From Winogradskyella sp. J14-2 (GTDB lineage: Bacteria; Bacteroidota; Bacteroidia; Flavobacteriales; Flavobacteriaceae): 64,000 bases of DNA. The translations under genes were made by a program, and so were the position numbers. The stretch spans positions 434,001 to 498,000 of the forward strand of contig NZ_CP019388.1 of assembly GCF_001971725.1 (NCBI RefSeq), in the 5' to 3' direction. Of the stretch, positions 1 to 9,450 are shown piece by piece; position 1 is the first letter of the stretch, and the number at the start of each line of letters is the position of its first letter. The notes under the pieces were generated by a model. The model did not search any database. It was not told the origin of the DNA and saw nothing but the letters and a program-made list of their open reading frames with translations.

Positions 1-1
1 T

Positions 2-652
2 GTTGATCTTGGGAATTTAAAAAATCAAATAGGCGTTATTAGCGAAGGGAGCATGGTACTAATCGACACCTCTTTTTTAGAAACATTACCCAAAAACCAT
101 ATGGTTTCTGGGTATGCAGAAATGTTAAAACATGGATTGGTTTATGATAAATCTTATTGGCACACTCTTTTAAATTTTGAGAATTTAGATGTCCTAGCAT
201 TAGATAAGATGATTTATGATTCTGTTGTTATTAAGAATAAAATAGTTTCTAAAGACCCTACGGAACAAGGCTTAAGGAAGGTTTTAAACTTTGGGCATAC
301 GCTTGGCCATGCTATAGAAAGTTACTTTTTGGGCAACGCTGACAAAGTTCCGCTGCTGCATGGTGAAGCCATAGCAATAGGTATGTTACTAGAAGCCTAT
401 ATCTCTACAAAAACTGTTGGATTATTAGACCAAGAGTTTAAAGACATTGAAGAAGGAATATTAAGAACATTCTCTAAAGTTGAAATCAGTGAAAATGATC
501 AAAAAGCGATAATCAACCTTTTAAAGTACGATAAAAAGAATAGTCACGGAAAAGTAAAATTTGTGCTGCTTGAAACAATTGGAAAACCAAAAATTAATTG
601 CGAGGTCGAAAATGGTATATTACTCGAAGCCTTTAAATACTTCAATTCTTAA
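2..652 (+). CDS. aroB: 3-dehydroquinate synthase, C-terminal part (cut by window edge)
   Basis: This is the C-terminal 216 residues of an AroB-type enzyme, which converts DAHP to 3-dehydroquinate in the shikimate pathway in the cytoplasm using NAD and a divalent metal. The reading frame is open to the first base, so the gene begins outside the window. Family signatures are visible: the AEMLKHG segment (active-site Glu and Lys), GHTLGHAIES, which carries one metal-binding His, and LLHGEAIAIGM, which carries the next. A hairpin terminator follows the stop. The missing N-terminus would hold the NAD-binding Rossmann part. The assignment is secure from these motifs. Confidence 0.95.
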   Translation, partial: VDLGNLKNQIGVISEGSMVLIDTSFLETLPKNHMVSGYAEMLKHGLVYDKSYWHTLLNFENLDVLALDKMIYDSVVIKNKIVSKDPTEQGLRKVLNFGHTLGHAIESYFLGNADKVPLLHGEAIAIGMLLEAYISTKTVGLLDQEFKDIEEGILRTFSKVEISENDQKAIINLLKYDKKNSHGKVKFVLLETIGKPKINCEVENGILLEAFKYFNS

Positions 653-653
653 T

Positions 654-684
654 AAAAAAACCCTTAGTAAAGACTAAGGGTTTC
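654..684. terminator. Bidirectional hairpin terminator between aroB and the Lrp-type gene
   Basis: Stem AACCCTTAG / CTAAGGGTT with a 6-nt loop. It is flanked by A-runs on the left and T-rich sequence on the right, so it can serve both convergent genes. Confidence 0.8.
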
Positions 685-703
685 AACTATTTTATGCAAT
701 TAA

Positions 704-1183
704 TTACAGCTCGTTAAAAATGGTATGCATTAAACGCTTCTTGTCATTTATACTTTCTTCTAGAGATATCATAGTTTCTGTTCTATAAACGCCTTCAATA
801 TCATCTATTGTAAAAATTATATCCTTTGCATGCATCGTATTTTTTGCTCTTATCTTACAGAAAATATTAAACTTTCCGGTAGTTATATGAGCCACGGTAA
901 CGTAAGGTATACTTTCAATGCGTTCTAACACAAACTTAGTTTGAGAGGTATTCTGAAGAAAAATACCTACATAGGCAATAAACGAATATCCCAATTTTTT
1001 ATAATCTAAAGTTAGTGAAGACCCTTTAATGATTCCGGCCTCCTCCATTTTTTTTACACGTACGTGAACTGTTCCTGCAGAGATCAATAATTTTTTTGCA
1101 ATATCTGTAAAAGGAATACGCGTATTATCTATGAGCATATCCAATATTTGGTGATCAACTTCGTCTAATTTAAACTTTGGCAT
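704..1183 (-). CDS. Lrp/AsnC family transcriptional regulator
   Basis: A 159-aa regulator of the feast/famine family. Residues 1-60 form the DNA-binding winged helix (LDEVDHQILDML, then DIAKKLLISAGTVHVRVKKM). Residues 70-150 form the alpha/beta RAM ligand-binding domain that also drives oligomerisation. I chose the ATG at 1183, giving MPKFKLDEVD, because it matches the usual family N-terminus. A longer frame to 1234 adds 17 atypical residues. The gene converges on aroB and shares its terminator. The ligand cannot be told from sequence, although amino acids are usual for this family. Confidence 0.9.
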   Translation of the reverse strand: MPKFKLDEVDHQILDMLIDNTRIPFTDIAKKLLISAGTVHVRVKKMEEAGIIKGSSLTLDYKKLGYSFIAYVGIFLQNTSQTKFVLERIESIPYVTVAHITTGKFNIFCKIRAKNTMHAKDIIFTIDDIEGVYRTETMISLEESINDKKRLMHTIFNEL

Positions 1184-1257
1184 AATTGTATAATCTTTAA
1201 ACTTTATGCAAAAATAGAGCTTTTTCGTTATCAATTACGCACCAAAAGCAAGTTTTT

Positions 1258-2403
1258 TTAAGGTTTTAGTGAGATTTTTTCATTATTTATTAATACGAAA
1301 TCGTTTTCGTTAGTAACTTTTACAGTGGTATTAAATTGGCTTTTTACCAACTTACATTCTGCGTTTATTTCTTTATGACCGTAAAAATTATTTAACTTTT
1401 TAACAGCTTCAATTTTGGGGATAAACTCAATACCATCATCAACTAACCGCTCTTCATACTGAATTCCAATATCAGTAATTTTAATAGAATCTTCTTTTAA
1501 TTTTGCATTGCGTATAATAATGTCATAAAACTGTTTAGAATTTTCAGGAATGGTTAGATAATCTTGATAATCACTAACAGAAAAACCGGACGTTATGCTC
1601 TCTAAAGCTTTTAGAATAGCCAAAACCATTAAAAAACGAACTTTTTCCCTATTGTAATCCTCTGGATAATGACCAGCTTCAAACAAAATTGTTGGCACAT
1701 TTAAACTTTGAAACGTGTCGCCAACGCAGTTGAGGTTAAAACCATCGTCGTATCTCGCCACTCCGTTTGGTATTATTTCCTGCAGTGCTTTACTCATTTC
1801 GGCAATCAATGCCATGGCCGCTTTTCTATTTGGTGTTAGCGAACGCTGTATGTTCTGAGAAGGGGATAAAAAAGATAGCACTGATGATTTATTGGTTTTA
1901 CCAACATTATATATGGTGCGTTGCCCATGAAGATTAAAACAGTAATGTGGTTTAAAGTCATTAAACACTTTTCTTAAAACTTTACTTTCTGGTTGTGATA
2001 GCTCTTGTGCATCTCTATTTAAATCCACATTATTTGCATTAAACCGCGAATAGCGTTCTGCACCATCTGGATTAAGAATTGGTATAATCTGTAATGTACA
2101 AGATTCTAATATGGTATTAGGATACTTGTTATTGGTTAGAAACAGGTTTACACAATCCATTAGAGCCTTAGTTGTTGTAGACTCATTGCCATGCATCTGA
2201 GACCACATTAAAATCTTTTTAGATCCATGACCAATCCTAAGAGAATATATAGGTCGTTTTTCAACAGAATACCCGATTATAGAAATCATAGATTTTGGTA
2301 TTGTATTGAGGTATTTTTCAATGTTATAATTAGTGATATATCTACCAAATAATTCTGATACCTTTAGTAAAGAAAATAAACTTTTGAGCTGCTCTAATTC
2401 CAT
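1258..2403 (-). CDS. M14 family zinc carboxypeptidase-like protein
   Basis: A 381-aa protein with the M14 metallopeptidase signature. H71 and E74 lie in SQMHGNEST, followed by NPDGAERYSR and the NNVDLNRD stretch. H159 (NLHG) is the third zinc ligand and E242 (LFEAGH) the general base. No signal peptide is seen, so it probably acts in the cytoplasm. The C-terminal 100 residues are not part of the catalytic fold and are unassigned. It is divergent from an XRE regulator across about 300 bp filled with TTACA/TGTAA dyads, which suggests control by that regulator. Substrates are unknown; peptide or cell-wall peptide trimming is typical for the family. Confidence 0.85.
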   Translation of the reverse strand: MELEQLKSLFSLLKVSELFGRYITNYNIEKYLNTIPKSMISIIGYSVEKRPIYSLRIGHGSKKILMWSQMHGNESTTTKALMDCVNLFLTNNKYPNTILESCTLQIIPILNPDGAERYSRFNANNVDLNRDAQELSQPESKVLRKVFNDFKPHYCFNLHGQRTIYNVGKTNKSSVLSFLSPSQNIQRSLTPNRKAAMALIAEMSKALQEIIPNGVARYDDGFNLNCVGDTFQSLNVPTILFEAGHYPEDYNREKVRFLMVLAILKALESITSGFSVSDYQDYLTIPENSKQFYDIIIRNAKLKEDSIKITDIGIQYEERLVDDGIEFIPKIEAVKKLNNFYGHKEINAECKLVKSQFNTTVKVTNENDFVLINNEKISLKP

Positions 2404-2419
2404 TAATAATTTTTATGTG

Positions 2420-2493
2420 TTACAAATGTAACTATTTGATTTTTTACAATTGTATACAATGAAAAGATCATTATGAGTTACACATGTATACAT
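2420..2493. promoter_or_regulatory. Cluster of TTACA/TGTAA dyads upstream of the M14 gene (putative operators)
   Basis: Dyads seen are TTACAAATGTAA (2420-2431), TACAATTGTA (2445-2454), ATTGTATACAAT (2449-2460, perfect) and ATGTATACAT (2484-2493, perfect). Read on the minus strand, the first contains TACATTTG, a match to the Bacteroidota -7 box TAnnTTTG, so it probably overlaps the M14 promoter. The reader is inferred to be the adjacent XRE protein. Nothing else was recognised in the 303-bp gap apart from this cluster and the one at 2645. Confidence 0.55.
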
Positions 2494-2644
2494 TATTCTA
2501 CCTAATACCTTCTGTCTTGCTGCTATACTTTAAAAACAACAATACAAAAGTTATATTAAAATTGCAATATATTTAATACCAATAATTTAAGGGGTTTATA
2601 TAAAGTTTTACTTTATAATTATAATAAAGATTAACATTAGATTA

Positions 2645-2709
2645 TTGATTTCAAAAATACTATTGTTTACATTTGTATAGTTGAAAATGAAAAACAACTG
2701 TTTACAATG
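2645..2709 (+). promoter_or_regulatory. Promoter of the XRE gene with overlapping operator-like sequence
   Basis: TTG at 2645-2647, 20 bp, then TACATTTG at 2668-2675 fits the Bacteroidota TTG / TAnnTTTG promoter. The -7 box sits in TTTACATTTGTATA, which resembles the dyads near the M14 gene. A further TTTACAA half-site overlaps the start codon. The arrangement suggests autorepression. Confidence 0.55.
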
Positions 2710-3075
2710 ATAAACTCATCAGATTTTGCTACTCGTCTGCAAAAAATCATAGATTTTTATGATGAAACCGCATCTGGTTTTGCAGAAAAAATAGGAGTGC
2801 AACGTTCTAGTATATCCCATATTCTCTCTGGTAGAAACAAGCCAAGTTTAGATTTTGTAATGAAAGTACTTCACACCTATCCCGAAGTAGAATTGTATTG
2901 GTTATTAAATGGTAAAGGAAATTTTCCTACTACAGAAAATAAAATTTCAAAAACCACAAATCCTCAACTTAGTTTAGAATCTGAAAGCACATCAAATCTT
3001 AAAGAATCATATTCTGAAATAGAAAAAATAGTGATCTTTTATAAAGACGGTACTTTTAAAAGCTACAATCCTTAA
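2707..3075 (+). CDS. XRE/Cro family helix-turn-helix regulator
   Basis: A 122-aa protein. Residues 7-65 are a lambda-repressor-like HTH, with the recognition region around AEKIGVQRSSISHILSGR and a following DFVMKVL helix. The C-terminal 50 residues are polar and end in a short conserved-looking segment (KIVIFYKDGTFKSY), possibly for oligomerisation. It is divergent from the M14 peptidase gene. The intergenic region holds several inverted repeats overlapping both promoters, which points to control of itself and its neighbour. A phage repressor is unlikely because no other phage gene is present. Confidence 0.85.
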   Translation: MINSSDFATRLQKIIDFYDETASGFAEKIGVQRSSISHILSGRNKPSLDFVMKVLHTYPEVELYWLLNGKGNFPTTENKISKTTNPQLSLESESTSNLKESYSEIEKIVIFYKDGTFKSYNP

Positions 3076-3092
3076 ATTTAATTTTACTCACT

Positions 3093-3100
3093 TATCTTTG
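3093..3100 (+). promoter_or_regulatory. Bacteroidota -7 promoter box (TATCTTTG)
   Basis: TATCTTTG followed by CA, 15 bp before the lipoprotein start codon at 3115. It matches the TAnnTTTG consensus and would drive the lipoprotein-terC pair. Confidence 0.6.
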
Positions 3101-3114
3101 CAGAAACTTTTAAA

Positions 3115-3507
3115 ATGAAGAACCTTTTTTTGCTTTGCGCTATCTCGTTACTTTTTATGAGTTGTTTTGAAGTTGAACGCCATTGTGCTGACTTTAAAAC
3201 AGGTGAGTTTGAATTTAATTATGTAGTGGATGGTATAAATAAAACAGGTAGATTTATAAGAACAGATTCTTTAAATATTGATTACTACGAAGGAAAAATA
3301 GATTCATCATCTGTGCGTTGGATAAATGATTGTGAGTTTATTTTAAAAAAGTTAAATCCTAAAACAAATGCTGAGAGAGACGCCATTCATATGAAAATTC
3401 TTACAACCAATGGTACATCATCCTACACCTTTGAATACAAACTTGCAGCAAAAAAACCTAATAAACCCCAAAGAAGCGAAAAAGGTATTGCGTACAGAAT
3501 TAACTAA
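3115..3507 (+). CDS. Small lipoprotein of unknown function
   Basis: A 130-aa protein with a short lipoprotein signal: a hydrophobic stretch ending FMSC, with the lipidated cysteine at residue 17. It should therefore be anchored in the envelope. The mature part is a small, mostly beta-predicted domain with conserved-looking polar residues and no motif I recognise. The terC gene starts 6 bp after its stop, so the two are probably cotranscribed from the -7 box at 3093. From memory, similar small lipoproteins near topoisomerase IV genes have sometimes been mislabelled as topoisomerase IV; nothing here supports such a role. Confidence 0.75.
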   Translation: MKNLFLLCAISLLFMSCFEVERHCADFKTGEFEFNYVVDGINKTGRFIRTDSLNIDYYEGKIDSSSVRWINDCEFILKKLNPKTNAERDAIHMKILTTNGTSSYTFEYKLAAKKPNKPQRSEKGIAYRIN

Positions 3508-3513
3508 AAGCAT

Positions 3514-4314
3514 ATGTTAGAATTTTTATTAACATCTGATGCCATCATGGCACTTTTAACATTGACATTCTTAGAGATTATTCTAGGCATAGACAATATT
3601 GTGTTTATTTCTATTGCAGCTAATAAATTACCAGAACACCAAAGAAATAAAGCTACAAACATAGGTTTGGTTTTAGCCATGGTACAGCGTATAGTTTTGT
3701 TATTCTTTGTAACATTCCTTATCGGCTTGAGCGAACCTTTTCTTAAATATGAATCTGAATGGTTTAAAATAGCACTAAGTTGGCAAGCGATCATTTTATT
3801 TGCAGGTGGACTTTTTTTAATTTACAAAAGCACCTCCGAAATAAGAGAAAAGGTAGAAGATCCAGGTCATGATGAAAAAGGGGTGAAATCTAAAGTTATT
3901 ACATCACTATCACAAGCTATAACTCAGATCTTAATTATAGATTTTATTTTCTCTGTAGATTCCATATTAACAGCAGTAGGTATGACAAACGGCTTACACC
4001 CAAATAGCAACTATACACTTATGTTAATGATTATAGCTGTTGTTATTTCTATAGTTGTAATGATAGGTTTTGCAAACCCAATCCGAAAGTTTATAGACCG
4101 AAATCCTAGCATGCAAATCTTAGGTTTAGCATTTTTAATTCTTATAGGTTTTATGCTTATAACTGAAGCTGCACATCTTTCCCACACGGCGTTCTTTGGC
4201 AAAACTGTGGGTGCAATACCAAAAGGATACCTTTACTTTGCTATAGCCTTTTCACTCTTTGTAGAGTTTTTGAATTTTAAAACAAAAAAACTAAGGCACA
4301 AAAATAACTATTGA
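3514..4314 (+). CDS. TerC family integral membrane protein
   Basis: A 266-aa inner-membrane protein with about seven hydrophobic segments. It carries the two TerC signature acidic motifs: EIILGIDNIVF in the first membrane helix (residues 21-31) and DFIFSVDSILTAVGM in the middle helix. The motifs repeat with internal symmetry, which is typical of the family. Family members are linked to metal-ion export or metalation of secreted proteins, and to tellurite resistance in some contexts. No other ter genes are nearby, so a housekeeping metal-handling role is more likely. It converges with parC, the two stops lying almost together without a visible terminator. Confidence 0.9.
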   Translation: MLEFLLTSDAIMALLTLTFLEIILGIDNIVFISIAANKLPEHQRNKATNIGLVLAMVQRIVLLFFVTFLIGLSEPFLKYESEWFKIALSWQAIILFAGGLFLIYKSTSEIREKVEDPGHDEKGVKSKVITSLSQAITQILIIDFIFSVDSILTAVGMTNGLHPNSNYTLMLMIIAVVISIVVMIGFANPIRKFIDRNPSMQILGLAFLILIGFMLITEAAHLSHTAFFGKTVGAIPKGYLYFAIAFSLFVEFLNFKTKKLRHKNNY

Positions 4315-4315
4315 A

Positions 4316-6997
4316 TTAGAAAAGCGTAACCTGACCAGAACCATCTGTATCTAAGGCATTATCATCATTATTATCTGTTGAGCTATCGCTAGCTTGCTCT
4401 GATTTGTCTAAGCCTTTTTTATCTTCTATGCCAGAGGATACTGTTTCTTCATCTACAACTTCCAGTTCGTCTGCATGCACTTCTTCTGGAGCCTCAAACG
4501 GTAATGAGTCTAATAGATTTATTTGGTTAATTTTTTCTTTTGTTAATTGATTACCAAGGGCATTAATCCCTTTTACCGCAATAAACGCTTCAAGATCCAC
4601 TTCCATATTTGGCTTACGGTCTTTGCCACGCTCTTTGGTAAATTCTACCTCAGCCACTGGTCTCCAGTCTGTAGATACAATTTCTAACTGAGAATCGGGA
4701 TGACTAGAAATAAAGGTTTCTTCCTTTCCCTCTTGCTCAATTAAAAAACGTTTTACATAATAACGTTCTTTCTCACCGTCATAGTAGATGGCTGAGATTG
4801 GTTTTTTTGGTATCCATTTTTCGAGAACGATCATATCACTATCAAAATGCGTTGTGAGTTCAGGGATTATGGTTTTAACCGTGCCTGATTGTGTGATTAC
4901 TAATAGACGGTCTTCGCCTCTAAACTCTCCTATAAGTTCTCCGCGATTATCAACGTTTAGTCGCTGTACGGTGTCATCAAACCAAATTTTTCGAGGCTTT
5001 AAAGTTGAAACACCTTTTTCCTTAAGCTCAATGCGTTTAACGGAATATTTGGTTACTAAATTCCCTTTAGACGACCGTCCTTTTATCAAAATGTCTGCAA
5101 AATCTAAATCCCATTTCAATTTCTTTATACTGCCTACTTGACGTAGTAAAACGGTTACTACTTCAGCCTCACCATTAGGATTTGCGGAGAAATACCATAC
5201 CACAGAACCATTATTGCCATTGGTCATATCGTATTCTCTATCTCTAGTAATACTAGTTACTGCAAAACGTTTAACATAAGATGGTCCTTTTTTACCATCT
5301 CTATATATCATATTGTAGATAGTGCGTTTGTCTTTTTTCTTAAATACCGCTACGTGAATAATATTTTTACCTACAAAGGTTTTAGAGTCTACTTTAGTTA
5401 CCATCATTTTACCCTCTTGGGTAAACACTATAATGTCATCTATGTCGCTACAATCACAGACATATTCATCACGTTTTAAAGATGTACCCACAAAGCCTTC
5501 TTCTCTATTTACATAGAGTTTTGTATTTCTTATTACGACCTTAGTAGCGTCTACATCGTCAAAAATGCGCAGTTCGGTTTTACGTTCTTTACCCTCACCA
5601 TACTCTTTCTTTAGCCTTTCAAAATAGGCAATTGCATAATCGATAAGATTTGCTAAGTGATTTTTAACTTCGGCTATTTGATCTTCTAAGGCTTCGATTT
5701 TTTGTTGTGCCTTATCGATGTCGAATTTAGATATGCGCTTAATTCTTATCTCCGTTAAACGCACAATGTCTTCTTCTGTAACGGCACGTTTTAAATGTTT
5801 AATATGTGGTTGAAGCCCTTTATCTATGGCTTTAATTACGCCTTCCCAAGTTTCTTCTTCTTCAATATCACGATAAATTCTATTTTCAATAAAAATGCGT
5901 TCTAATGAAGCAAAATGCCACTGTTCTTCAAACTCACCAAGCTTTATTTCTAATTCCTGTTTTAGTAGTTGTACCGTATTATCTGTAGATCGACGGAGCA
6001 TTTCCGTAACGCCTATAAACAATGGTTTGTTATCTTCTATTACGCAGCCTAAAGGTGAGATGGATGTTTCGCAAGCTGTAAAAGCATATAGCGCATCTAT
6101 GGTTTTATCTGGTGATAATCCCGATGGTAAATGAATGAGAATTTCAACTTCAGCTGCTGTATTGTCCTCTATTCGTTTAATCTTAATTTTACCTTTATCA
6201 TTGGCTTTTAAAATTGAATCTATTAAAGACGATGTAGTAGTACCATAAGGAATCTCTGTAATGGCTAAGGTATTTTTATCTACTTGAGAAATTTTGGCTC
6301 GCACTCTAACTTTACCACCACGTAACCCATCGTTATAGTTACTTATATCGGCAATACCTGCTGTAGGAAAATCTGGGTAAATCGTAAAACGCTTCCCTTT
6401 TAGATGTTTCACCGACGCATCTATTAGCTCAATAAAGTTATGAGGTAGTATTTTTGTTGAAAGCCCAACCGCAATCCCCTCGCCACCTTGCGCTAATAGT
6501 AATGGAAACATTACTGGTAAATTTATGGGCTCTTTTCGTCTGCCATCGTAAGAAGCCTGCCATTCTGTAATTTTTGGATTATAAACAACGTCGAGCGCAA
6601 ATTTAGATAGCCTTGCCTCGATGTAACGCGATGCTGCTGCACTATCGCCTGTTAGAATGTTTCCCCAGTTACCTTGGGTATCGATCAATAAGTCTTTTTG
6701 GCCGATTTGTACCATGGCATCTGCAATACTAGCATCACCATGTGGATGATACTGCATGGTGTGACCAACAATATTGGCTACCTTGTTGTAACGACCATCA
6801 TCTAAATCTTTCATTGAATGCATAATACGTCGTTGTACTGGCTTAAAACCATCTTCAATTGCTGGCACAGCACGTTCTAAGATTACATAAGATGCGTAAT
6901 CTAAGAACCAGTCTTTGTACATGCCTGTTACTTTGGTAATCGTTTCTTGATTGCCTTTATCGTCGTTTAATAACTCTTCATTTTGATCTTCTGCCAT
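4316..6997 (-). CDS. parC: DNA topoisomerase IV subunit A
   Basis: An 893-aa type IIA topoisomerase A subunit that breaks and rejoins DNA during decatenation. The winged-helix region contains HPHGDASIADAM and the catalytic tyrosine Y125 in AASRYIEAR. A tower and coiled-coil region follows (IEALEDQIAEVKNHL), then a beta-propeller-type C-terminal domain. The last 60 residues are acidic and low complexity. I call it ParC rather than GyrA because it lies just downstream of a parE-type gene and has no clear GyrA box. It is separated from the upstream membrane-protein gene by no bases, so it is the last gene of the operon. Confidence 0.92.
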   Translation of the reverse strand: MAEDQNEELLNDDKGNQETITKVTGMYKDWFLDYASYVILERAVPAIEDGFKPVQRRIMHSMKDLDDGRYNKVANIVGHTMQYHPHGDASIADAMVQIGQKDLLIDTQGNWGNILTGDSAAASRYIEARLSKFALDVVYNPKITEWQASYDGRRKEPINLPVMFPLLLAQGGEGIAVGLSTKILPHNFIELIDASVKHLKGKRFTIYPDFPTAGIADISNYNDGLRGGKVRVRAKISQVDKNTLAITEIPYGTTTSSLIDSILKANDKGKIKIKRIEDNTAAEVEILIHLPSGLSPDKTIDALYAFTACETSISPLGCVIEDNKPLFIGVTEMLRRSTDNTVQLLKQELEIKLGEFEEQWHFASLERIFIENRIYRDIEEEETWEGVIKAIDKGLQPHIKHLKRAVTEEDIVRLTEIRIKRISKFDIDKAQQKIEALEDQIAEVKNHLANLIDYAIAYFERLKKEYGEGKERKTELRIFDDVDATKVVIRNTKLYVNREEGFVGTSLKRDEYVCDCSDIDDIIVFTQEGKMMVTKVDSKTFVGKNIIHVAVFKKKDKRTIYNMIYRDGKKGPSYVKRFAVTSITRDREYDMTNGNNGSVVWYFSANPNGEAEVVTVLLRQVGSIKKLKWDLDFADILIKGRSSKGNLVTKYSVKRIELKEKGVSTLKPRKIWFDDTVQRLNVDNRGELIGEFRGEDRLLVITQSGTVKTIIPELTTHFDSDMIVLEKWIPKKPISAIYYDGEKERYYVKRFLIEQEGKEETFISSHPDSQLEIVSTDWRPVAEVEFTKERGKDRKPNMEVDLEAFIAVKGINALGNQLTKEKINQINLLDSLPFEAPEEVHADELEVVDEETVSSGIEDKKGLDKSEQASDSSTDNNDDNALDTDGSGQVTLF

Positions 6998-7471
6998 CTA
7001 TCCTTCTTTTCGCTTTTTGTTCTCTTTTAGTGTTTTTTTTAGCGATTGCTTAACGTATCTCATTTTGCTTTTTTTAAGAAGCGTCACATTAAAGCGTTCT
7101 TTTATTTGTTTTCCGTCGTAAGTCTTAATAAGTACAACCAAAGACTTGTAAAGGAAATAATCATTTATCTTATAGCCAATAAGCTGATGTCTGGAAAATT
7201 CAACTTTATTTTCTCGATAATTAATGTACTCTGTTAATATGAGGCCTTTATTGAGGATTATAATTTTTGCTCCATCACTATCATACTCAAAATAACCTGC
7301 AACAGAATGAAACAACACCAAAACAACAAATAGGCCAAGAAAAACAAAAAACGTACTGTCTACAAAAAACTCTAGTGATTTAAATACGGTTGCTAGCAAT
7401 ATACCAAATACAATAAGTATAAAGTAAATAGAAACTACCGTATTTTTAACTTTTCTATTGTCGGTTCTCAT
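6998..7471 (-). CDS. Small membrane protein inside the parE-parC operon
   Basis: A 157-aa protein with two hydrophobic helices at about residues 10-28 and 38-60, then a basic soluble domain ending in a strongly Lys-rich tail. It resembles small PH-like bacterial membrane proteins in layout, but I do not recognise the family. Its start overlaps the parE stop by 4 bp (ATGA) and its stop abuts the parC start, so it is translationally embedded between the two topoisomerase IV subunits. No function can be read from sequence; a link to topoisomerase IV is suggested only by position. Confidence 0.75.
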   Translation of the reverse strand: MRTDNRKVKNTVVSIYFILIVFGILLATVFKSLEFFVDSTFFVFLGLFVVLVLFHSVAGYFEYDSDGAKIIILNKGLILTEYINYRENKVEFSRHQLIGYKINDYFLYKSLVVLIKTYDGKQIKERFNVTLLKKSKMRYVKQSLKKTLKENKKRKEG

Positions 7472-9327
7472 GCGCTTTCTTCAACAATATCAAGTTCTAC
7501 TTTAAGGTTTTCAATAATGAATTCTTGACGCGATGGTGTATTTTTTCCCATGTAGAAAGACAGCAATTCTTCAATAGACATATCCTTGTCTAACATTACG
7601 GGATCTAATCGTATATCGTCACCAATGAAATGTTTAAACTCATCTGGCGAAATTTCACCTAACCCCTTAAATCGAGTAATTTCTGGTTTTGGCTTTAGTT
7701 TTTCAATAGCATTTTTACGTTCCTCCTCAGAATAACAATAAATTGTTTCTTTCTTGTTTCTTACTCTAAACAAGGGTGTTTGAAGGATGTACAGATGCCC
7801 TTCTTTAATCACTTCAGGAAAAAACTGCAGGAAAAATGTAATTAGGAGTAATCTAATGTGCATACCATCTACATCTGCATCTGTTGCTATAACGATGTTG
7901 TTATATCTTAGGTCTTCTATAGATTCTTCAATATTTAATGCTGCTTGAAGTAGGTTAAACTCTTCATTTTCATATACAATCTTTTTACTTAAGCCATATG
8001 AATTTAAAGGTTTACCTTTTAGACTGAAAACCGCTTGTGTATTAACGTCTCTAGATTTTGTAATACTACCAGAAGCGGAATCACCCTCGGTAATAAACAA
8101 CGTTGTATCTAGGTAATTATCTTTTTTTGTATCGCCAAAGTGAATACGACAGTCTCTAAGCTTCTTGTTGTGTAAACTTGCCTTCTTAGCACGCTCTTTC
8201 GCTAATTTTCTAATACCTGATAGTTCCTTACGCTCACGTTCTGCCTGAAGAATTTTACGCTGAATCTTTTCGGCAGTGTCAGGATTTTTATGCAGGTAAT
8301 TATCTAAATAGGTTTTTACAAAATCATTGATATATGTTCTTACTGTTGGTAAATCGCCACCCATATCCGTAGAACCTAACTTGGTTTTGGTCTGGCTCTC
8401 AAAAACAGGTTCCATCACCTTAATGGCAATAGCAGATACAATAGATTTTCTTACATCTGAAGCATCGTAGTTTTTGCCATAAAACTCACGAACAGTCTTA
8501 ACAATTGCTTCTCTAAAAGCCGCTAAATGCGTTCCGCCTTGTGTTGTATTCTGTCCATTAACAAACGAGTGGTATTCTTCGCTATATTGGGTTTTACTAT
8601 GTGTTATAGCCACTTCGATATCATCACCACGCAGATGAATAATTGGATAAAGCATATCACTTTCATTAATGTTTTCTGAAAGTAAATCCTTTAAACCATT
8701 TTCACTGTAGTACTTTTCGCCATTAAAAACTATGGTTAATCCAGGATTTAGGTATACATAGTTTTTTAGCATTTTTACCACATATTCATTTCTGAATTTA
8801 TAGTTCTTAAAAATGCTATCATCTGGCACAAAGGTGACTTTAGTTCCTTTTCGTCTTGATGTATCGTCTAAAAATTCCTGATCTTTTAATTCTCCTAATT
8901 CAAATTCTGCGGAAGCTGATTTTCCGTCTCTGGTAGACTCCACTCTAAAATAGGTTGATAGCGCATTAACCGCTTTGGTACCAACACCATTAAGACCTAC
9001 GGACTTTTTAAAAGCTTTAGAATCGTACTTTCCACCAGTATTCATCTTAGACACTACATCTACCACCTTACCTAACGGAATACCACGACCATAATCGCGT
9101 ACAATAACACGATCGCCTTGAATAGAAATCTCAATGGTTTTGCCAGCACCCATTACAAACTCATCGATAGAGTTATCGAGCACTTCTTTGACAAGAATAT
9201 AAATACCATCATCTGGTGAGGATCCGTCACCTAATTTACCGATGTACATGCCAGGACGCATCCTTATGTGCTCTTTCCAATCGAGTGAACGGATATTGTC
9301 TTCAGTATAGTTTGTTTGCTCTGTCAT
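7468..9327 (-). CDS. parE: DNA topoisomerase IV subunit B (ATPase)
   Basis: A 619-aa ATP-dependent B subunit. The GHKL ATPase motifs are present: [18 protein letters not shown] and [12 protein letters not shown]. The transducer domain follows. The TOPRIM domain contains [11 protein letters not shown] (catalytic Glu) and [10 protein letters not shown] (metal-binding Asp residues). The length is close to that of ParE enzymes and shorter than GyrB. It pairs with ParC to decatenate chromosomes and is the first gene of a three-gene operon with the small membrane protein and parC. The GyrB alternative is less likely because of the partner and length. Confidence 0.93.
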   Translation of the reverse strand: MTEQTNYTEDNIRSLDWKEHIRMRPGMYIGKLGDGSSPDDGIYILVKEVLDNSIDEFVMGAGKTIEISIQGDRVIVRDYGRGIPLGKVVDVVSKMNTGGKYDSKAFKKSVGLNGVGTKAVNALSTYFRVESTRDGKSASAEFELGELKDQEFLDDTSRRKGTKVTFVPDDSIFKNYKFRNEYVVKMLKNYVYLNPGLTIVFNGEKYYSENGLKDLLSENINESDMLYPIIHLRGDDIEVAITHSKTQYSEEYHSFVNGQNTTQGGTHLAAFREAIVKTVREFYGKNYDASDVRKSIVSAIAIKVMEPVFESQTKTKLGSTDMGGDLPTVRTYINDFVKTYLDNYLHKNPDTAEKIQRKILQAERERKELSGIRKLAKERAKKASLHNKKLRDCRIHFGDTKKDNYLDTTLFITEGDSASGSITKSRDVNTQAVFSLKGKPLNSYGLSKKIVYENEEFNLLQAALNIEESIEDLRYNNIVIATDADVDGMHIRLLLITFFLQFFPEVIKEGHLYILQTPLFRVRNKKETIYCYSEEERKNAIEKLKPKPEITRFKGLGEISPDEFKHFIGDDIRLDPVMLDKDMSIEELLSFYMGKNTPSRQEFIIENLKVELDIVEESA

Positions 9328-9450
9328 AGGTTTTAGGACGAGGTTAATGATAGAACGCTAATATAAGACTATAGCTTAAAAAATGAAACAGGCTTCTGGT
9401 AAAGTAATTAACAATAAAGCGCCGTTATTGTTGAGAACCTAGACGGAATT

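Noticed and set aside
3504..3794. 96-codon frame antisense to the terC gene
   Set aside because: Antisense shadow of a clearly coding membrane-protein gene, with no independent start signal.
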